From Fasciola hepatica (taxonomy: Eukaryota > Platyhelminthes > Trematoda > Plagiorchiida > Fasciolidae), in the NCBI GenBank assembly GCA_948099385.1, contig CANUEZ040000199.1, positions 3,916,001 through 3,980,000 on the forward strand: a DNA stretch of 64,000 bases. The letters run 5' to 3'. How positions within the stretch are numbered: the first letter of the stretch is position 1; each line of letters opens with the position of its first letter. The position numbers and the translations under genes are program-made. The notes under the pieces are model-generated. The model was not told the origin of the DNA and searched no databases. It saw only the letters and a list, made by a program, of their open reading frames with translations. Below are positions 47,621-59,580 of this stretch, in pieces.

Positions 47621-48189
47621 ACGCATTAAAAATGAGGGCTTTACCTTTCTTTCACAACCAACCATACTGAGCCTCAGCAACGCGTGACCGGATACAGCTG
47701 GTATAGTAATAAATAATCCATTTGCACTACGTGGCACCCATTGTCCCCAGCTTGTGTGATTCATTTTTAGATCCTTGCATGAACACAGTACACTTTCGCG
47801 CCGGTAGAAACTCTCTGCTGGGAGCGAAGATTTTCAGATATCTTGAAAATTGGAGAGAGAAGGATAAAAGCTGCATGAAAATTCCCTTTCGAGGACCCAA
47901 AACGAACGACGTTCAGATGGCCAATAACACGATCTGTTTGTATGTTGCTTATAGATGCTCATAACAGTCGAAAGGGATCACTTTGAACAATGGGATTGTT
48001 ATACTGTGAGCGTCAGTCTATTTCCCGTAGACTCTGCCACGGCATGTGAGATCTTCGCACATTAACAATGTTCAGTACTATTGTTCCGTTCAAGCTAATC
48101 TGCCCCCTGTGATTGGAAATGAATGACACCATAGCTGCTAATAGTTGAGATTATTCCATGACTGGTTTGTCACACCACGAGTAAACTTA
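47621..48189. other. Unassigned stretch after the Helitron helicase
   Basis: May contain the 3' terminus of the Helitron, but I could not identify a convincing hairpin followed by CTRR. Confidence 0.35.
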
Positions 48190-48430
48190 TTTTGTTCCAT
48201 ATTTTGTGCTGGTCATTTCGCGGTGAGTCTGCTGTGAGCATATTCGGGGGCCAGCCAAAGGATAGTCAAAGGATCGGAAGCTCCTTCGTAACTGACTGCG
48301 AGTGTGACAGTTCGCCCAATTACACTGCCGCAAATGAACTCCACAAGATCGGCCGCGGTGTCGAATCCTGCAACCAGGACATCTTATGCGGCGGCCCACT
48401 TCATCTTCTCCGGGTTGCATGTATTAAAAG
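48190..48430 (-). pseudogene. Short gag-like fragment
   Basis: On the minus strand MKWAAA, stop, DVLVAGFDT resembles MKWTAAKDALVAGLDT at about 51291-51340 in both protein and DNA. The match covers only about 50 bp; downstream translations diverge. It is probably a piece of the same LTR-element gag, inserted in the opposite direction. Confidence 0.4.
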
Positions 48431-48669
48431 TGCTCATTCTACGAATAACCGTATTATGTGCAAAAGCACCGGGAAACGTATTACAGCTATTTCAGTACCC
48501 CATATGTTCAGAATATCCTCAAATTTTGTGGTTATTGGATGACCTCACAACCATTCGGTACAACAGCTCTTTTTGTTTGTTCTTGGTAGAAATACATCAG
48601 AAAGCAGTCCAGCTTTTTGGAGCAATGGCAAATAACAAGCATTATCATGCCGGAAAATTTCGAGTTTTT

Positions 48670-49745
48670 TAATTGGTGACACTTAGCTATGTGCATCGGC
48701 CATTAAGGAGTCAGCCGAGGTATTTCAGGAGTTATCCTATTAGGAGCTGGGAGAGGAGAACTATGTATTTGGTAGCCCACACGTTTGCGTAGTCCTCTTG
48801 GGCTTAGTGAAGAATATTCCACTCTTGCTTATTGTATTGAAGCCTAGGCGCTCTATTGTAGGTATAATCCAAAGAAGGATGGATACAGATTCTCCGAGAC
48901 ACTTTTTCCATCCCACCATAAGTACTATCAACGTCGAATGTTCCATCTAGATGACACTGTGTTGTCGTTCACGAGGTTAGCTGCAACCAACCCAAATAGA
49001 ACTATTCGCGACTTAGAATAGTTACAATTCCTCAGCTGACCCCTCTGTGGGGAATATCCATTCACAATCTTGGTGCACAAGTTAGATTATTGTGTACGAA
49101 ATCTATGCCAGTTGGTGATTCTTATCGATCGCAATTTACAGTATGATAGGGCCGTTCGAATGCAAATTGGGTGAAAAGCGTGTTAGAATTCCCGCATATA
49201 TTCTGGTATCCGCTGCATTATTGTCTGAAAGTCTGGAGATCCCCGACAAAATGCAGATTTGCCACGTGAGTAGATTGGTGATATCAAATGTGTTAATTGA
49301 TAAAACTGCACTGATCAAGTAGTAGAACAACTTGATACTACCGTCATATGTAGTTGTGCTACGAAATAGTGGCACTATGACATGGGAAGGAGTAAATTGT
49401 CGAATTAAAAAATACAGCGGTGAAAACCCTGTCAGGCTTCCACGGTGGGGCCAAATATATCTACTACTTCAGTGGTTAGTGAGAGAGAAGCATACGAGTT
49501 TGTGTCTAGTCAAATGATGCTCTCACATTCGCTCACCTTATTCTCTTATATCATATCACTACACGTGATATTCCCTGATTTTCCGTTATGGCGATTCGTT
49601 TGGTTTTCTAATTAGGTTACAGTTAAGAAGCTGAAAGCAAAACGACTGGGTACAAGATGCCTGGTTTATGGTTGTTCGAACTGAATCTTATTGAAAGAAT
49701 ACTCTCGCGTTTAGCAGGACAGTGTGAATATTCAAGAACAAACCG
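48670..49745 (+). repeat. Repeat D, copy 2
   Basis: Direct partner of 36385-37445; see that entry. The similarity is continuous with small indels. Confidence 0.8.
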
Positions 49746-50559
49746 TAATAAGGTCAGCATTGTTTACCTAGGTTGCGAATGAAATACTGCTGAGCACATA
49801 CTTCAGCAGATTTGATGGAATAATCATATACAGATAAGTTATGAAATGTGAAATGACTCGCCTGCTCCATGCTTCTTGCCAGGTGACTCGAAAAATATGA
49901 CCGATGGATTCACAATAAATGGATATGTCTCAGTAGATTAACAGCCAAAATGCCCTCAAGAGATGTCGATAACATTCTGCATTCCATCTGTGGTAAAATA
50001 TTACCACTTTGAAGCGAAAACTGGCAGGTAAAGTTGTCACTAGTCGTTCTTCCAAGGATAAACCCGGTGGATTAATTTGGCTGACATTATGTACTGCAAT
50101 CGTGCAACTACCACTACTACTATTGTCTTTAACGGTAGTTAAATTGGAAATTTGAGTCTCGCGGCCGCTAATTCTCAGACATGCAACTTGCCTACCGTGA
50201 CATCATGTTCCAACATTTCATTAGCATATTATTGGAACCTTTTTCTACACACTGGTGTTACTTGAAATGAAATCTAAGAAAATTTATTATCCTACGAATC
50301 TGTCCGATTATGTTTAAATTACACCATGTTTGCACTGGGTAGCAAAAATCGCCTAATAACAGGTCATATATTGATCATCAACATCATCGTATAGCGTTAA
50401 ACAAAAGGGCAAGCCCCACTGACCACTTCCTCTCTCATTTTATTGCACATAGAAGTAGAAAGTATGAATATACAAGATGGACAGGGAGAGGACCTACTCG
50501 AGTAGAGAAAGGAAACAACGTCCCAGTAGCCAACGCATGGAAAACACAGTATAACTGTA
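49746..50559. other. Unassigned stretch
   Basis: No recognised feature. Confidence 0.35.
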
Positions 50560-51200
50560 TAATCACGCATTGATCAATAATTCCGATTCAACTGTAAAGG
50601 GCAACGTGATGGTCACTGTTCACGGCTCGCTGTTGTATCCTTCAGAGAATCCAGCCAACCGGTTGAGGGATGTTTTGGACTTCAACTGTGAAGACATCAG
50701 GCACCCTCTTTTCCTAAGTTTGCTGTACGTTTTCTCAATCCCCGTTGCCAGTTCATCTTTTGACCTCCACACGGCTTCTTCCTCTCCCCAGAATGAATGA
50801 AAAACAGGTCGCGGTTTGGTAGGCGTGTGCATGCCATACGTAACACGTGTCCCAACCAACGAAATCATCTAAGCTGGATACGCTCTGATAAAACGCACTC
50901 TGAATTAGTTTCCAATACTTGATTTCTGACCTCAGTATTGCTAACTCAGTCATTACACCCAATTTTAACGATACTTCGCAGACATTATTGGTCGAAAACC
51001 TCCAGACAGCAAAACATCTTCCGCACGTAGACCTCATGTCCCGCAACTATGCAACAAAACTGGGCGCATGTAGCACTGTACACACGAACTTCCACCTTCA
51101 GCAAAATATCAGGTCGCCGTCATAAGTGCTTCAGTCCAGTGTATGCCACTCGAGCTTTAATGACTACCAATCCACGCATGCTTATTCGCATAAAGCTTAT
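50560..51200 (-). pseudogene. RTE-like ORF2 C-terminal remnant
   Basis: On the minus strand from about 51175 the text reads VIKARVAYTGLKHL, stop, RRPDILLKVEVRVYSAT, then VFDQ, stop, CLRSIVKIG, VSNTEVRNQVLETNSE, and RWLGHVLRMACTRLPNRDLF with CGGQKMNWQRGLRKRTANLG. This is the region after the RT domain of RTE-like elements (WRRRDIR, FDHRCLRSI, RWLGHVLRM, GGQ...W signature). It is cut at 51200 by other sequence and has several stops. The catalytic RT is absent. Confidence 0.82.
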
Positions 51201-51279
51201 GCACTTCATTGGAAGTACAATCCAAAGAAGGATGGACAAAGGGCAGGCCGCAGGCGGTGCTTGATATGGCGTGAAATGG

Positions 51280-51898
51280 CCCAGAAGAGTTGAAGTGGAC
51301 CGCCGCGAAGGACGCTCTGGTTGCAGGACTCGACACACTGATCGACCGTCAGGACGCTATTTGACGGTTCAAGGCAGTCCAGCTGGGGGCTAGTGAGGAA
51401 CCGCTGGTGCACACTGTCGCGCTCCGCTCACTCTTGGGTCGTGCATTACTGACGCTGGGTGAGACTTCACGGGCAGACCTGTTGTCGGACTGATTTGTAG
51501 ATAGTCTGCCTGAGCCCTTGCGTGGGATGGTAGGCGCCATCCTTGTCGGCCGTTCCTTCGATGTGTTTCAGCTCGCGGACCTGGCTGGAGAAATGACCAT
51601 GCTTGACTGTCCTATGGTCAATACGGCCCATGTTAGAGATTTTTGGACTAATATCGAGCTTGTGGAGGAAAATAATGAACCGGACATTTTGAACCCGGAA
51701 GACGGATCAGTAAAATCGAGCAGTTGGAAGAAACCTGGTGTTCCTGCTGTGAAATTGTGGAACCTGTCTTATACGGACAGCCTGGAACTCCGAAGGATAT
51801 TGAGGGAAGTATACCAGAAATATTTTCTGTTGGAGACTCCAACCACTGATGAGGTGGAAGATGTCGGAAATCTGAACCATATCACGGAAAATCAATAG
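51280..51898 (+). pseudogene. Gypsy-type gag remnant
   Basis: Plus-strand reading MKWTAAKDALVAGLDTLIDR, stop, then FKAVQLGASEEPLVHTVALR with SLLGRALLTLG, ETSRADLLSD, stop, FVDSLPEPLRGMVGAILVGR. This has the pattern of a retrotransposon capsid: F.A.QL...EP...A..LR.LL.RA.P.L...R..LL...FV..LP..LR. An open frame then continues to 51898 (DVFQLADLAGEMTMLDC and a charged tail) without a recognised zinc knuckle. It is inactive because of the stops. Confidence 0.6.
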
Positions 51899-52849
51899 GA
51901 AACTGTAACCGAGATTGCCCTGAACGTCAATCGGATGATGGTGGAAACGGAGACATATCATTTGCTGCAGTTGCCAGTGCATCGATACACTACGAGTCAT
52001 GTCTGGATCGAATTGAAACTAAGTATCCTTGCAAAGTGGAAGCAGAAGTTTACCCACAAACTGAGCATCTGTTTGCAAAGTGGTAGTTGATAACCACCTA
52101 AATGTATCATGCGATAATGTATCTGCATACACTGCTATATCCTTGTTATCCACTCACTTTCATCCACTAGATTGATGAGATGATTTTATTCGTGAATCTG
52201 AAATGGGATTTCCTTACGTCGGATGTTTTGAACAATCCCAAGTTGCTTGAAATGGATCAGTTTACAATAATTTCCTCTTAGAGGGCCTTCATACGAAAGT
52301 GGATGATGGTTGTTCAATTATTTTGTGAACAGGCTTGATCATGAGATTAAAAAGAGTATGAAAGTACTCAGCATTTTAGACTCGGAATTCTGCGAAATCG
52401 AAGGTAATATGGTTCAACTCATTTCACAGATGTTTAAAAGGATTTGAACTGTCGCTAATTCTGTAAATGATTGGCAAATTGCTTGAATTTGAGTGCATCA
52501 TTTTGGTCCGAAAGGGTAGGTTGCTGGTCTACAAGCACTGACAAACCACAACTGAATTTTCACGATAAATTTAAACGATATCTCCGAACAATTTAGTAGT
52601 ATTGAAAAACACTGAACTCGCTACTACGATGATCAGTAGCAGAGAGCTTAATCGCTGCGAACGATCTCTTCTTCCATCCAATTTGGTTGTCATACTGCGA
52701 GATGCAATCAGTAAGTACCACAGAGTACTAATGGGCTTCAAAAGTAGCCCATATATATACAGGTGCTAAATCTGTGTAAAATTTGACCGGAGTTGTTTAC
52801 TTTACGTCTGCGAATACAATCTGTGACCTACAGCTTTTATTTTCAAGCA
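51899..52849. other. Unassigned stretch
   Basis: No recognised feature. Confidence 0.35.
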
Positions 52850-53330
52850 GCCTATTTCTCTCTACTGAAGACATATGGTCAACAATTTATTGACAATTGA
52901 CCTAGGATTACGCTGACGGTTTCTTTGAATTTTCACGATTGCCGAAGGTAATCACCCCAGTTCAGCGGTCGATTTTCTTGATGACTTATCTGTCGTGGTT
53001 GTTGTGAAACACCGTGTTCCATTGCACTGTAGTAAGTCTTTCATGCCACGTCAACATCCATCATGACAGTATTCATGCCAGTGTCTTCGAGTTTCAACGA
53101 TTTTCTTGTAGCAATCCAACCATGGGATCCCCATCACAAACACAACATGGCATCCAATATCACATCATCCAAGAAGGTTCGCTAAGATCGACGCGTCCCT
53201 GCCGGCTAATACCCGACAGTCAATCTGTGTCAGAGATGAATTCCAGAATATGGTAAGCACGGAAATAACTCACCCGTCAAGCTGTCCTTGAGCCATCAAA
53301 CTCCATACAGCTGGAACGCACAACGGTGAC
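52850..53330 (+). repeat. A module, copy 3 (5' part only)
   Basis: This is colinear with about 1460-1930 of the left outer arm: CTCTACTGAAGACATATGGT against CTCTCATGAAGACATGATCA, GACCTAGGATTA against GGCCTAGGATTA, and AGTAAGTCTTTCATG against AGTAAGCCTTTATAT. Divergence is high. The frame 53014-53256 is not conserved in the other copies. Confidence 0.65.
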
Positions 53331-53599
53331 AGTCGCCCGTGCGGTGATCACGGTACTCCTAATAATCCAAAGTTACCCTCCGATACTCATTTTCACATCC
53401 ACGAATTATTCAGCAGCTTCCGTGATAAAAGCATTTTTCCCTAACTTGATATAGTAGGCGCGTATTATCATAATCCCGTAGCTCCTGTAGTTGTTCCGAA
53501 GTTCATTAAAACTACGCCATGTGGACTGTGTGGGTTCGTGTTTGTCTCCTAACTCACGTACATCCGCTGAAACATTCCAGCAATGCGTGTCTCAAAATC

Positions 53600-54830
53600 T
53601 CAGGTTGTCCGATTTTTCCACTGGAACACACTTAGAGAATTTGGACTGAAGAACAAGATCATTTCAGTGATTCATATTAAAGCCCTTACATCACAATATA
53701 CTACGATAAGCTAAATGGTTGATTCAAACGGATCACCATTTGCCGAAGGCCATATGGCTGAGTTGGATTATAGCCTACTTGAATCAACACTTTACAGCCG
53801 TTTGTTATACGGAAGATATGTAGCAACATCCCTTTTGTAACCAACTCCTCAGACCAGATAGGTCAACTGAGAAATATGTTCGAATAAACTCATGACAACT
53901 TGCAGTTCACAATGGAAACAGTCGTGCAAGGCGATAGGCTTCTTGGACATTCGGACGAGTCATCATGAACATGGTTCACTCGTTCGGTCAGTACATGGGA
54001 AGGAGACTTCGAATGGGAAGTAGAGCTACTGCCGCAGTTTCGCGCCTCTTGAGGTAAGAGGCAACCTAGTTAGGTGCCTCACAAACAGAGCAAGATGATT
54101 TTGTTCGGAAGACACAATTGAGGTAGAACTCCTAACGGTGTTGAGGATTTTTATCGAGGATAGTTACTCAGACCACCCATTTGATAAGGTGGTGCGATGG
54201 ATGAGAAAACTTCAAGAGAATCTGTGGTATGAAGAAAGCCAGTATACATAAGTTTGCCATCTATAGGAGACACTCAGGTAGAGACTGTGTGGAGAAGATG
54301 AAGAGACGTCATTAGAAAAACATTTCACGCAGCTAATCTCTGGATGTTGTTTCAGTACAGACTAGCGGTGATTTGCGGTTGAAAGACAGAATACCCCGTT
54401 AGGAAGCTTCATTTTATGTGTACTCATTCACTTGTTCCTGTGGAACAATGTACATCGGCCGCACGATCATACTTTTGTCCAAACGTATCCGCGCTGACCA
54501 CCTTCCACGGCTGAGCACTGGAGCAATTAAATCACTCACTAGTGCCGTCATTTCACTCAGCTGAGTACAATCACACAGTAAACGTGTCCTGAACGATGTC
54601 CAAGGTGGACAATCAAGGCCATGCAAATGTCGCATTCTGGCCATAGCTGAGACTGTCGACATCCGCCTCGACAACCTCCTTTTGTGTGATCGAAGACAAT
54701 TTGTATGTGTTTTTAGGCTACCCTGGCCTTCCCCCCATCCAACAACAGGCCATTTACCAGATGAAAATCGGCAACTTGTGAGGAACAATCCACATCTGGT
54801 TTTGATTTAAGCCTGTATAACAATTGGGCA
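53600..54830 (+). pseudogene. Penelope-like element 2 (RT plus GIY-YIG), decayed
   Basis: Plus-strand blocks: YYDKLNG, stop, then GSPFAEGHMAELDYSLLEST (expected MGSPL motif), RLLYGRYVATSLL with YVDD changed to YVAT (about 53805-53835), QIGQLRNMFE, stop, THDNLQFTMETV, GFLDIRTSHHEHGSLVRSVH, RCLTNRAR, stop, FCSEDTIEVELLTVL, KPVYISLPSIGDTQ, and a GIY-YIG domain with YSFTCSCGTMYIGRTI (54421-54468), LSKRIRADHLPRLSTGAIKS and ILAIAETVDIRLDNLLLCDR. The tail PDENRQLVRNNPHLV closes it. Frameshifts and stops are many. The text is clearly a different lineage from element 1 (Cys-rich GIY-YIG, no (TA)n flanks). Confidence 0.85.
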
Positions 54831-55269
54831 CCCTTCGGCGTCCTATACTGGTCAATACACATCTTTCACCAGATATTCACACCGATGATATCAAACAGTT
54901 AACTGACAGACACTCCAAATACATCATTACAAGTCTTGATTAGCCTCTGTGTATAAACCAGTGTCTATAGATGCTACTTATCCGTCTGAATGGCATTAAG
55001 CTTTCTTAAATATTTTCGCTTCCTTCTGGATTCCAGTATTAGTTAAATGTGCAAATATTTTTAGTATTTAAATGTGGCCCGCCAACACTCTCGACCACTA
55101 TACTTTACCTATTTATTCTGGAGATTATTGCGTAAGCAAGCCGTTGAATCTCTCTTGCTCTCGCTGCCTCTCTCCGCACTCATCGCGAACTGTCTGTAAA
55201 CGTACTCACGTTCCGTGGAATCTCGATAGGCTTACAGCATTTGTTGACTTCACTGATTTTTCTATTTTT
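54831..55269. other. Unassigned stretch
   Basis: No recognised feature between Penelope-like element 2 and module B. Confidence 0.35.
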
Positions 55270-58137
55270 CATTTTAAAAATGCCTCCTCCTACTGTGACC
55301 ACTTAACGGACTACCTCAACGTTTGTTAAAACTTGTTTGCCTACGGAAACCTGTCATTTTCCACCCAATAGATTCTCCTTCCCTCGCTGAAATTGGCTCC
55401 CTAGAGCTAAGAGAAAGGCGTACAAATCTGAATGATATCATGGCATGAGAATACTATTCACAATAATCAGGACTCAAATACGACATATGAAAGGAATGTA
55501 TGTAGACACTGTACCAGGAAATACGAACCTCCATGAGATGGGAAGAGCCCTGAAACAGTTGTCCCTTGCCAAGGCAAAATTGGGACCAAGCATCCAATAT
55601 GCAAATCACAAGTTCACCTTTAAATCCGAATCATCCTCACTTCAACCTCCTTATCTTGACTTCCACGTACACAACCCCACTGTATCCAGCTTTGTACTCT
55701 GAATTCTACAAAATGATAGAATTCTGGTGAACCCAAATTTCTATCACCCATATCACCAAAGACCTGCACTTTCGAATTCACATTCCCTTTGATTAGCCTA
55801 TTCGATTGTTTTATGTAACTGAACTGCTGTCCAGTGAATGAGTGACTCGTAGAACACGAACCCAAAACCCAAGTCGGATAAGACGAGTGGGTGAACTACG
55901 TGTACTTCAGAGAACAATCATTGCAATTACAAGCAACATACCTCAATTTGTGGCGCAATCCAGTCACAAAGGTCCTGGAATACACTTCAAATCGTCGGAA
56001 GGGTCTGTCGGGGAACTTATGCCGAGCAAAACGTGACCGAGTCATTGGAATAGGGTGAAATCCAGCTTTTATAGGAAGAATAATTGACCAACCAGACGCA
56101 GCGTGGGAAGCTTACGTGAGATGGAGTGACAGGTGTGACCATGAAATTAGGTCAGACCAGGACCGAGAAAGTCGCACGAACGCTTGACCAAGACCATCAC
56201 ACAGGCGTGGCGTGATCACCAGCCTGAAGGGAAGTACAAAGGTCACTCGTGCGGTGCGAGTGAGAAAGTGAATAAAGAACTAATGCAAGCATAACACACA
56301 AGGTCGGGCACATATGACGCACAAAACTTGAAGATTGTAGGCCCCTGAATTGACCGCAATGGAAAATTGGTCTACTGTAAAAGTGCACCCATAAGAGGAC
56401 GGTAGGTGAACCGAGGTAATGCGACGGGGTTCAACATGTGAAAGGAAGGGAAGACGTGTAGGTTGAATTGGTTGGGAGGGGTGAGGTACCGAGCTGATTA
56501 GAGTCACGTGAGTGAGAAAAGGGAACTGCGTGGGAATTTCACGCTATGTATTGAATTACCATTACAGTTGTGCGTATTCTTGGGGTGACTCCAGATTATT
56601 GGAGATTTTATGCATTGAATTTACGTCCGAGAATGTACCCAACAAAAATTTACCCATAGTCTGCATATCCCTTTTTCTGCAAAAAAATGAGAATCAAAAC
56701 CTTTATCGCATAAATATCTGAACTCACTTGTCGGAAAGAGACACGCTTCGCCCACAAACCCTCTCAGTCAACCCTTGATGCCGTTGGCTATATTATGTAT
56801 TATTTAACTACTGCTCTTGATCACGGTGGCCGTACTGTCAGGCTGATTATTCATAAGAATGCAAAAGCTCCACGTACAGATCATCATGGCCCTCACCTGG
56901 ATATTCTACATGATAGCATGGTCAACCGCCGTACTATGAACAACCTACGTAGTTATTTATCTAACTGCACACAAATTAGTCCCTGTGGTAACAGGCACTC
57001 ACCTTCTGTTCAAGTTAACTTCAGTTTTTTCGAGATTTCATCTTTCCCTATTTACTTTTTCCCTCTTTTAATCACCGAGCTCTTCTATTGGCCTAGTCTT
57101 GTTGGCTGCAAATACACCGATGAAATTGCACTTGGATGTCTCCATAACGGGAACGGGAGTTTGGATTTTTCTTACTAACAATCTAGAAGAGCATTTATTC
57201 ATACATTTCTCGCTATTTTTCAACTTAAGTCCTAAAGTGTGAAACGCGCAACTAAACAGCTTTTAGTGTCACCCTATATCATTTCATTGGTAGCCAACAT
57301 CTCCCTAAAGCTTCTTCTGTCCGTTATCAGGGAGTTACTCTAAATAACAACCTTTTTGGACTAGTTATGCTCAAATACTCTTCACCAAACTGGGAAAGTG
57401 TTCTTTTTCATCATTAGGACTACGACAAATTGTAGCAACCTCTAATCTTGCACTTCTGTTTGTACCTTCTTTACAGCTTTCCCATAATCTATCCTCACTT
57501 GGAAGGAGAAGGTTTTGATGTTGTCACCAGGTCTTTGAAATTGCCTTCCCGTTGTAGAAACATTACCATAGATATTCTCAATGACTTCGTCATTAGTATA
57601 TTGATGCTTACGACAAGTTTATGCATAGATAACTATGTAACAACAATCACTACCTTCAATTCACACTCTCCATATCCGTCTCTTTCTCTTCTGGAGGCTC
57701 GAAATTCAAAAGGTTTCATTGGAGCATGTCTACATGTAGAAATATATTCACCGTTTATCCTATCCGCCTACTCTTCGACCGCGGAAAATGAATCAACGAT
57801 ATTGTCATTCTTCGTCGTCGTTCATCTGAATGAATTAGCTGCTTCAAATGGCGCTTCCACTTCACTCCCTCCACCTTCCCACTAATAGTTCTGCCGCTTC
57901 GGTTTGGAATCCTCTGTGAGTAACGTGCTTGCTGAAAATTCTCTGCATATCGAATCCTTAAAGACGTTCATTGACCTGACTTGGTTTGGGTATTCCCACT
58001 TATCTTACCAATCTGGCCTCAGTTTATACTGTAATTTTAATTTCATTGCCTGAACAATGAACCGTCATCAGCAATGTATCAAGAAAGTGTGTGGTCCCTA
58101 CACCCAAGATAAAACATCCCAAAGCCAAAACACATTC
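55270..58137 (+). repeat. Module B, copy 2 (with a 0.8-kb insertion)
   Basis: Direct, diverged repeat of 6540-8600. The extra length lies between about 55765 and 56565, where copy 1 reads directly from TCACCAAAAACCTATT to the GCATTCTGGGGTGA block. Long frames (56795-57178, 57448-57885) have no intact counterpart in copy 1, so coding is unsupported. Here B is followed directly by S. Confidence 0.75.
55770..56560. mobile_element. Candidate insertion within module B copy 2
   Basis: About 0.8 kb absent from the other B copy. It is purine-rich on the plus strand in its second half and contains no recognised coding block. Terminal repeats and a target duplication could not be defined; it could be a solo LTR or a non-autonomous element, or copy 1 may have a deletion. 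Confidence 0.35.
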
Positions 58138-58730
58138 CATGCTTGCGTATGGGCACAACCACAAAGATCCCACAGGTCAAATGCCCTATTAACGACAAAT
58201 GGCAACGAGACCCTGAAACTTGGAGTGGGTAATCGCTTAAGAGCCCAATATGTCAGAAGTGATAGCGATCCGAACGACAGTAGATTAGCGTCTACCACCG
58301 GAGTAACTAGTGATAGCGAGGATTCGAACCTCTGTACTCCGAAATGGTAAACAAAGTTTCTAAGCCACTGGATCACCACTAGTTGCGACCCTCTAACTGC
58401 CAGAGAAACGCCAAGAGCTGTCAAGCGTAATCACAACCCTATTACCCACCGTAACCAACGTACTAGCGCATGCAACTCCAATAGAATATGTATGATGATT
58501 TAGTTGGAGAATAAAGAACCAGCTGTGAAACAACCAGGAGAAATCGGAAGACGTCTAGAGGCTGGATCTATAGAGGGATATTTCAACTATCAACAAAAGC
58601 TCGTCTTCGAGAAATCGGAGAATGATGTGGCCTGTAACGAGAGGCCTTGCGCTCCGTCAGAGCGGATTGTAAGTGTTAGTGGATAGACATGGCTGATGTA
58701 CAGGGACGGTATCAGAGGTTGGTTACCCCA
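58138..58730 (+). repeat. Module S, copy 2
   Basis: Direct repeat of 11231-11830. It starts ATGCTTGCGTATGGG immediately after module B and ends at the breakpoint of the outer inverted repeat (58731). Confidence 0.8.
58310..58379 (-). repeat. tRNA-derived SINE head, copy 2
   Basis: On the minus strand the 70-nt unit begins GTGGTGATCCAGTGGCTTAG and ends CTATCAC. GTGGTGA and CTATCAC can form six of seven acceptor-stem pairs (two are G-T), AGAGGTTCGAATCCTCG forms a T arm with a near-consensus B box (GGTTCGAATCC), and CTTTG/CGGAG can close an anticodon-like arm with an enlarged loop. It is repeated at 11402-11472 inside S, so it is a SINE head and not a tRNA gene. The SINE body probably extends toward 58140. 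Confidence 0.65.
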
Positions 58731-59580
58731 ACCATGGAGATGGAGTCATAGTCGCATGAAAACTAATGCACAGACCGACTCTGCATAAGTGGACTAGTAG
58801 GATCTCCAGTTCTGAACAGAATTGCGCCATCGGTGCCTTATTGTCATATGACCCATCTGGCTCGGAATACTTGTAGTGTTAGAGCACCAAGTGGCCATGC
58901 AACGCGAGCTATGTCGAAAATTCGAACTAGATACGGATAACCGAATATCTGAACAAAACTGAAGAATTCTATTCCCGTTATCTGTACTCTAAGTGAGTAA
59001 GGAACTACTCCAACCTAAACAAGCTTCTGACGCATCAAGTTTGCCAACATGTGCAATAACGTCACTGGATGGCACTACAATTTCTGACCGTTTGTTCTTG
59101 TAAACGAGAGTGGTGAGTTCTTCGTAGAACTCGTACTTCTGCGTGTCATACCTGCAGCCTGTTGAAGCATATGCCAAGATCACAACACAAACTGTGCCTA
59201 ACACCGCTATCCGTCCGAAGGCCAACCTACCCCTCGGGTCCTAAAGTACAAAAAGGACTATTTGCCAATATCTAGTCTAAAATGTCAGCTTCACCCTTGT
59301 CGGTCAAGACTATTCCTACACCATGCTGACCCAAAGCTCTAGCTTCTTCGTCTGCTGAAGTGCGCAGGAAATACCTCGATGAGATACCAGGAGCAGTTAG
59401 TTGAATCACACAATTCGAATCCTGGATAGGCGTTTCACTTAAGCAGCATACATCAATCTTCAGAGAATCTAATGAGAGCGCTAGGAACGCCTGCTGATCA
59501 ATCTGCGTGAGAGTACGCACGGTAAAGAATATGTGATTCAGAGGTTGAGGAGGTTTGACGATGAACCGATGTAGGTATCA
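58731..59580 (-). pseudogene. RTE-like AP-endonuclease fragment, right-arm copy (fuller)
   Basis: On the minus strand from 59520: RTLTQIDQQAFLALSLDSLK, IDVCCLSETPIQDSNCVIQL (with the LSET motif carrying the metal-binding Glu), HGVGIVLTDKGEADILD, then after a stop FGRIAVLGTVCVVILAYAST, KYEFYEELTTLVYKNKRSEI, VVPSSDVIAHVG (GDxN lost), TDNGNRILQFCSDIRLSVSS with SNFRHSSR, and NSVQNWRSY. Stops interrupt it and the RT is absent; the element is cut by the inverted-repeat breakpoint at 58731. This copy shows what the left arm has lost. Confidence 0.83.

Noticed and set aside
47722..47964. 80-codon plus frame after the Helitron helicase as a possible captured gene
   Set aside because: No recognisable domain and no evidence of exon structure.
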